From Micrococcales bacterium (GTDB taxonomy: Bacteria; Actinomycetota; Actinomycetes; Actinomycetales; Dermatophilaceae), in NCBI GenBank assembly GCA_030452775.1, contig JAKDLQ010000031.1, forward strand, positions 1 through 14,490: a stretch of DNA of 14,490 nt, in the 5' to 3' direction. Below are positions 11,722 through 14,490 of this stretch, piece after piece. The position numbers and the translations under genes were made by a program. Numbering within the stretch: the stretch's first letter is position 1; every line of letters starts with the position of its first letter. Under the pieces are notes generated by a model. The model was not told the DNA's origin and made no database searches. It was given only the letters and a program-made list of their open reading frames with translations.

Positions 11722-13407
11722 GTGAGCCACCCGCACCCCGAGCTGACCGCTCCCCCCGACCTGCCCGCCAACGGACTGCGCGTCGTCGCTCTCGGCGGTC
11801 TCGGGGAGATCGGGCGCAACATGGCCGTCCTGGAGACTCGTGGTCGCCTCCTCATCATCGACTGCGGCGTGCTCTTCCCCGAGGACCACCAACCCGGCGT
11901 CGATCTCATCCTCCCCGACTTCTCCTACATCGAGGACCGACTGGACGACATCGAGGCGGTCGTCCTCACCCACGGTCACGAGGACCACATCGGCGCCGTG
12001 CCCTATCTGCTCCGACTCAAGGGCGATCTGCCACTCATCGGGTCGACGCTGACCCTGGCGCTGGTGGAGGCCAAGCTCAGGGAGCATCGAATCCGGCCCT
12101 ACACCCTCGCCGTCAAGGAAGGCCAGCGCGAGAGGCTCGGCGTCTTCGATCTCGAGTTCGTCGCCGTCAACCACTCGATCCCCGACGCGCTCGCCGTCTT
12201 CGTCCGGACCGAGGCCGGCACCGTGCTGCACACCGGCGACTTCAAGATGGACCAGCTGCCGCTCGACGGACGTCTGACCGACCTGCGCGCCTTCGGCCGG
12301 CTGGGCGAGGAGGGCGTCGACCTGTTCCTCACCGACTCGACCAACGCGGACGTCCCCGGCTTCACCACACCCGAGCTCGAGATCGCGCCCGCCATCGACA
12401 AGGTGTTCCGGCATGCGCAGCGGCGGATCATCGTGGCCTGCTTCAGCAGCCACGTCCACCGCGTCCAGCAGGTGCTCGATGCCGCTGAGAAGGCCGGACG
12501 CAAGGTCGCCATGGTCGGGCGATCGATGGTCCGCAACATGGGGATCGCCGCGGAGCTCGGCTATCTCCACGTCCCGGACGGGCTGCTCGTCGACATCAAG
12601 AAGATCGGCAACCTGCGTGACGACGAGGTCGTCCTCATCTGCACCGGCTCGCAGGGTGAGCCCATGGCGGCGCTGTCGCGCATGGCCAACCGCGACCACC
12701 GCATCGAGGTCGGCCCGGGCGACACGGTCCTGCTCGCGAGCAGCCTGATCCCCGGCAACGAGAACGCGGTGTATCGAATCATCAACGGACTGATGCGGCT
12801 CGGCGCCAACGTCGTGCACAAGGGCAACGCCAAGGTCCACGTCTCTGGGCATGCCAGTGCCGGCGAGCTGCTCTACTGCTACAACATCGTGAGGCCGCGC
12901 AACGTCGTGCCGGTCCACGGGGAGTGGCGGCACATGTACGCAAACGCCCAGATCGCCATCGCTTCCGGGACGCCGGCCGAGCGGGTCATCCTCGCCGAGG
13001 ACGGCGTCGTCGTCGACCTCGTCGACGGGCGCGCCTCGGTGGCCGGGGTGGTCGACGTCGGCTACGTCTATATCGACGGAAGCAATATCGGCGGCGCCGA
13101 CGAAGCGCTGCTCAAGGACCGGCGCATCCTGCGCGACGAGGGCTTCATCACGTGCACGGTCGTCCTCGACTCGGCGACCGGCAAGATCGCCTCGGGCCCG
13201 GAGATCACAGCGCGTGGCTTCGCCGAGGACGAGGAGATCATCCGGCAGGTGATCCCCAGGGTCGAGCGGGCCATCGAGGAGGCGGTCGCGGGCGGGGTCC
13301 GGGATGACTACCAGCTCGAGCAGGTGATCCGTCGTGCCGTCGGGTCGTGGGCCGGAGGCAAGATCCGTCGCCGACCGATGATCATCCCGATCGTGCTCCA
13401 GGCCTGA
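11722..13407 (+). CDS. rnj: Ribonuclease J
   Basis: RNase J is a metallo-beta-lactamase/beta-CASP ribonuclease with endo- and 5'-3' exonuclease activity in mRNA and rRNA processing. The 561-residue protein has ALGGLGEIGRNM (23-34), the metal motif HGHEDH (84-89), NHSIPDA, TGDFKMD with Asp173, the beta-CASP CFSSHVHRVQQ and CTGSQGEPMAAL, SGHAS with His377, VPVHGEWRH with His399, and a C-terminal domain ending PMIIPIVLQA. GTG 11722 follows dapA by 11 bp and lacks a strong ribosome-binding site, so coupling to dapA is probable. A TATCCT directly abuts the start but is too close to serve as its -10 box. The endonuclease-like gene starts 4 bp after the stop. Confidence 0.96.
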   Translation: MSHPHPELTAPPDLPANGLRVVALGGLGEIGRNMAVLETRGRLLIIDCGVLFPEDHQPGVDLILPDFSYIEDRLDDIEAVVLTHGHEDHIGAVPYLLRLKGDLPLIGSTLTLALVEAKLREHRIRPYTLAVKEGQRERLGVFDLEFVAVNHSIPDALAVFVRTEAGTVLHTGDFKMDQLPLDGRLTDLRAFGRLGEEGVDLFLTDSTNADVPGFTTPELEIAPAIDKVFRHAQRRIIVACFSSHVHRVQQVLDAAEKAGRKVAMVGRSMVRNMGIAAELGYLHVPDGLLVDIKKIGNLRDDEVVLICTGSQGEPMAALSRMANRDHRIEVGPGDTVLLASSLIPGNENAVYRIINGLMRLGANVVHKGNAKVHVSGHASAGELLYCYNIVRPRNVVPVHGEWRHMYANAQIAIASGTPAERVILAEDGVVVDLVDGRASVAGVVDVGYVYIDGSNIGGADEALLKDRRILRDEGFITCTVVLDSATGKIASGPEITARGFAEDEEIIRQVIPRVERAIEEAVAGGVRDDYQLEQVIRRAVGSWAGGKIRRRPMIIPIVLQA

Positions 13408-13411
13408 CCGG

Positions 13412-14389
13412 ATGAGGGTCAACGCTCGCTGGCTCGATGCAGCCATCGGCGCGGTCCTCGTCGTCCTCGTGCTCGTCGGTGCCGCGCGCTGGATCGACAC
13501 GACCGCACGCCCGATCGTCATCGCCCAGACCGGTGGGCCGTTCGTCGTGGTGGGGCTCGGCCTGCTCTTTGCCGTCACCGTGCTGCTGCGCCGGTGGTGG
13601 ATGCTCGCACCGGTGGCGGTGGTGCTGTCTGTCGCGCTGACCCAGGCGGTGCCGACCTTCCTGGCCAGCACTCACCCGGAGGCCCAGCGGGTGATGACGG
13701 TGATGAGCAGCAATCTCGACTACGGACAGGCCAACGCCGAGCAGCTCATGGCGGCGGTGCGCGCGCGGGCTGCGGATGTCCTCGTGCTCATCGAGGCCAC
13801 GCCGGACGCCGTCCGGCGGCTCGAGGATGCGGGTCTCGATGACGTGATGCCCCACCACGTCGGTGCCGCTCGCGCCGAGAACGCCACCGTGACGCTCGTC
13901 TACAGCCGCTACCCGATGAGTGCAGTGGTTGCCGACACCGCCGCCGAAACGACGCCGGGTACTGCGCCTGAGGTGACGCTCGATGTCCTCGGCGCTCCGG
14001 TGCGTCTCAAGGCGGTGCACGTCATGCCGCCGCTGGCCGGCGACACAGTGCGGTGGCGTGCCGGGCTGAGCGACCTCGCGCAGTGGAGGGGGCGGCAGCC
14101 GGCCACCGAGCGGCTCGTGCTCGTGGGCGACTTCAACGCCGGCTTCGGCCACCCCGGGTTTCGTGACGTGGTGGGCGAGCTGACCGATGCGCAGCGAGCC
14201 AACGGGGGAGGCTGGGTGCGGACCTGGCCTTTCGTCGGGCACCGGATGCCGCCCTTCGTGGCGCTCGATCACGTCCTCAGCCGGGGGCTCGTCCCCATGG
14301 ACGCGGGCCAGGAGGCCATCCACGGCACGGACCACGCGATCGTCTGGGGCGCGTATGCCCTGACGGCCGAGCCGGCGAAGACGCGCTGA
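13412..14389 (+). CDS. Membrane-anchored endonuclease/exonuclease/phosphatase-family protein
   Basis: The 325-residue protein has three hydrophobic helices (about 9-28, 41-59, 64-83), then a catalytic domain of the DNase I-like EEP superfamily. The metal and catalytic residues are all visible: Asn101 in SSNLDYG, Glu128 in VLIEAT, His203 in KAVHVMPPL, Asp240 and Asn242 in LVGDFNA, Asp286 in LDHVLSRG, and Asp307-His308 in GTDHAIV. The topology would place the domain outside the membrane, so the substrate could be a phospholipid, a sugar-phosphate or extracellular nucleic acid; this cannot be decided from sequence. ATG 13412 lies 4 bp after the rnj stop, so translation is probably coupled. It is followed by an inverted repeat that may end the operon. 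Confidence 0.9.
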   Translation: MRVNARWLDAAIGAVLVVLVLVGAARWIDTTARPIVIAQTGGPFVVVGLGLLFAVTVLLRRWWMLAPVAVVLSVALTQAVPTFLASTHPEAQRVMTVMSSNLDYGQANAEQLMAAVRARAADVLVLIEATPDAVRRLEDAGLDDVMPHHVGAARAENATVTLVYSRYPMSAVVADTAAETTPGTAPEVTLDVLGAPVRLKAVHVMPPLAGDTVRWRAGLSDLAQWRGRQPATERLVLVGDFNAGFGHPGFRDVVGELTDAQRANGGGWVRTWPFVGHRMPPFVALDHVLSRGLVPMDAGQEAIHGTDHAIVWGAYALTAEPAKTR

Positions 14390-14435
14390 TGCTGCCCACT
14401 CGTATGCCGCCGAGCCGCCGAGCCCATTCCCCTTC

Positions 14436-14485
14436 TCGAGTGGCCCCGGTATCCACAGGTGGCTGTGGATGGCGGGGCCACTCGA
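14436..14485 (+). terminator. Inverted repeat, probable terminator after the EEP-family gene
   Basis: Two 23-base arms (14436-14458 and 14463-14485) pair at 21 of 23 positions around a 4-nt loop (GTGG). The arm begins TCGAGTGGCCCCGG. No T-tract is visible before the window ends. It starts 46 bp after the stop at 14389. It may be bidirectional if the next gene is convergent. The 100 bp after the gene hold nothing else I can identify. Confidence 0.6.
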
Positions 14486-14490
14486 TGGGT

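Noticed and set aside
11269..13671. 800-residue minus-strand open frame opposite dapA and rnj
   Set aside because: High-GC antisense shadow of RNase J; Asp/Val/Glu-rich low complexity and no family signature.
14450..14471. Inverted DnaA-box-like pair (GTATCCACA / TGTGGATGG)
   Set aside because: Only partial matches to TTATCCACA, only two sites, no dnaA/dnaN/gyrB context; better explained as part of a terminator stem.

Overview
The window is high-GC DNA (most third codon positions are G or C, many starts are GTG, and several promoters look leaderless) carrying the chromosomal block pnp - dapB - thyA - folA - dapA - rnj. This points to an actinobacterium, most likely Micrococcales and perhaps near Intrasporangiaceae. 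The lineage is inferred from base composition, protein motifs and gene order; no search was run.

Layout. Positions 1-350 hold the 3' end of pnp (S1 domain), followed by a hairpin terminator. dapB (482-1255) follows from an apparent leaderless promoter. Next come a 46-residue cysteine-rich, metallothionein-like peptide gene (1344-1484), a small hairpin and a 48-bp near-perfect palindrome lying between convergent genes. A three-gene minus-strand operon (GNAT acetyltransferase - azlC - azlD, 3153 to 1563, joined by GTGA overlaps) carries a His-Asp repeat at the acetyltransferase N-terminus. Between it and thyA is a decayed, frameshifted 3' fragment of a phenylacetyl-CoA epoxidase reductase gene (paaE-like). 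thyA (3409-4224) has its own leaderless promoter.

Between thyA and folA lies a 5.9-kb accessory block. One part is two overlapping fluoride-channel genes (crcB/fluC) plus a protein made of three DUF190 (PII-like) domains. The other part starts after an AT-rich 17-bp tandem repeat and a possible 16-residue leader peptide: a PAP2-type membrane phosphatase followed by two paralogous MutS-like ATPases that lack mismatch-recognition domains and have Asn-Glu in place of Asp-Glu in Walker B. All junctions inside each sub-block are 4-bp ATGA/GTGA overlaps.

The core block then resumes: folA (10112-10579), a strong 14-bp hairpin terminator, and dapA - rnj - membrane-anchored endonuclease/exonuclease/phosphatase (10814-14389), tightly spaced and read as one unit. 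The window ends in a 23-bp inverted repeat that is probably a terminator.

Functionally, dapA and dapB are consecutive steps of lysine/diaminopimelate synthesis, thyA and folA form the thymidylate/folate cycle, and pnp and rnj belong to RNA turnover. The crcB-DUF190 genes are a fluoride-export module. The PAP2-MutS-MutS operon has no function I can assign and is the best candidate for an undescribed system. thyA is bordered by foreign or decayed DNA on both sides, which suggests an insertion-prone site.
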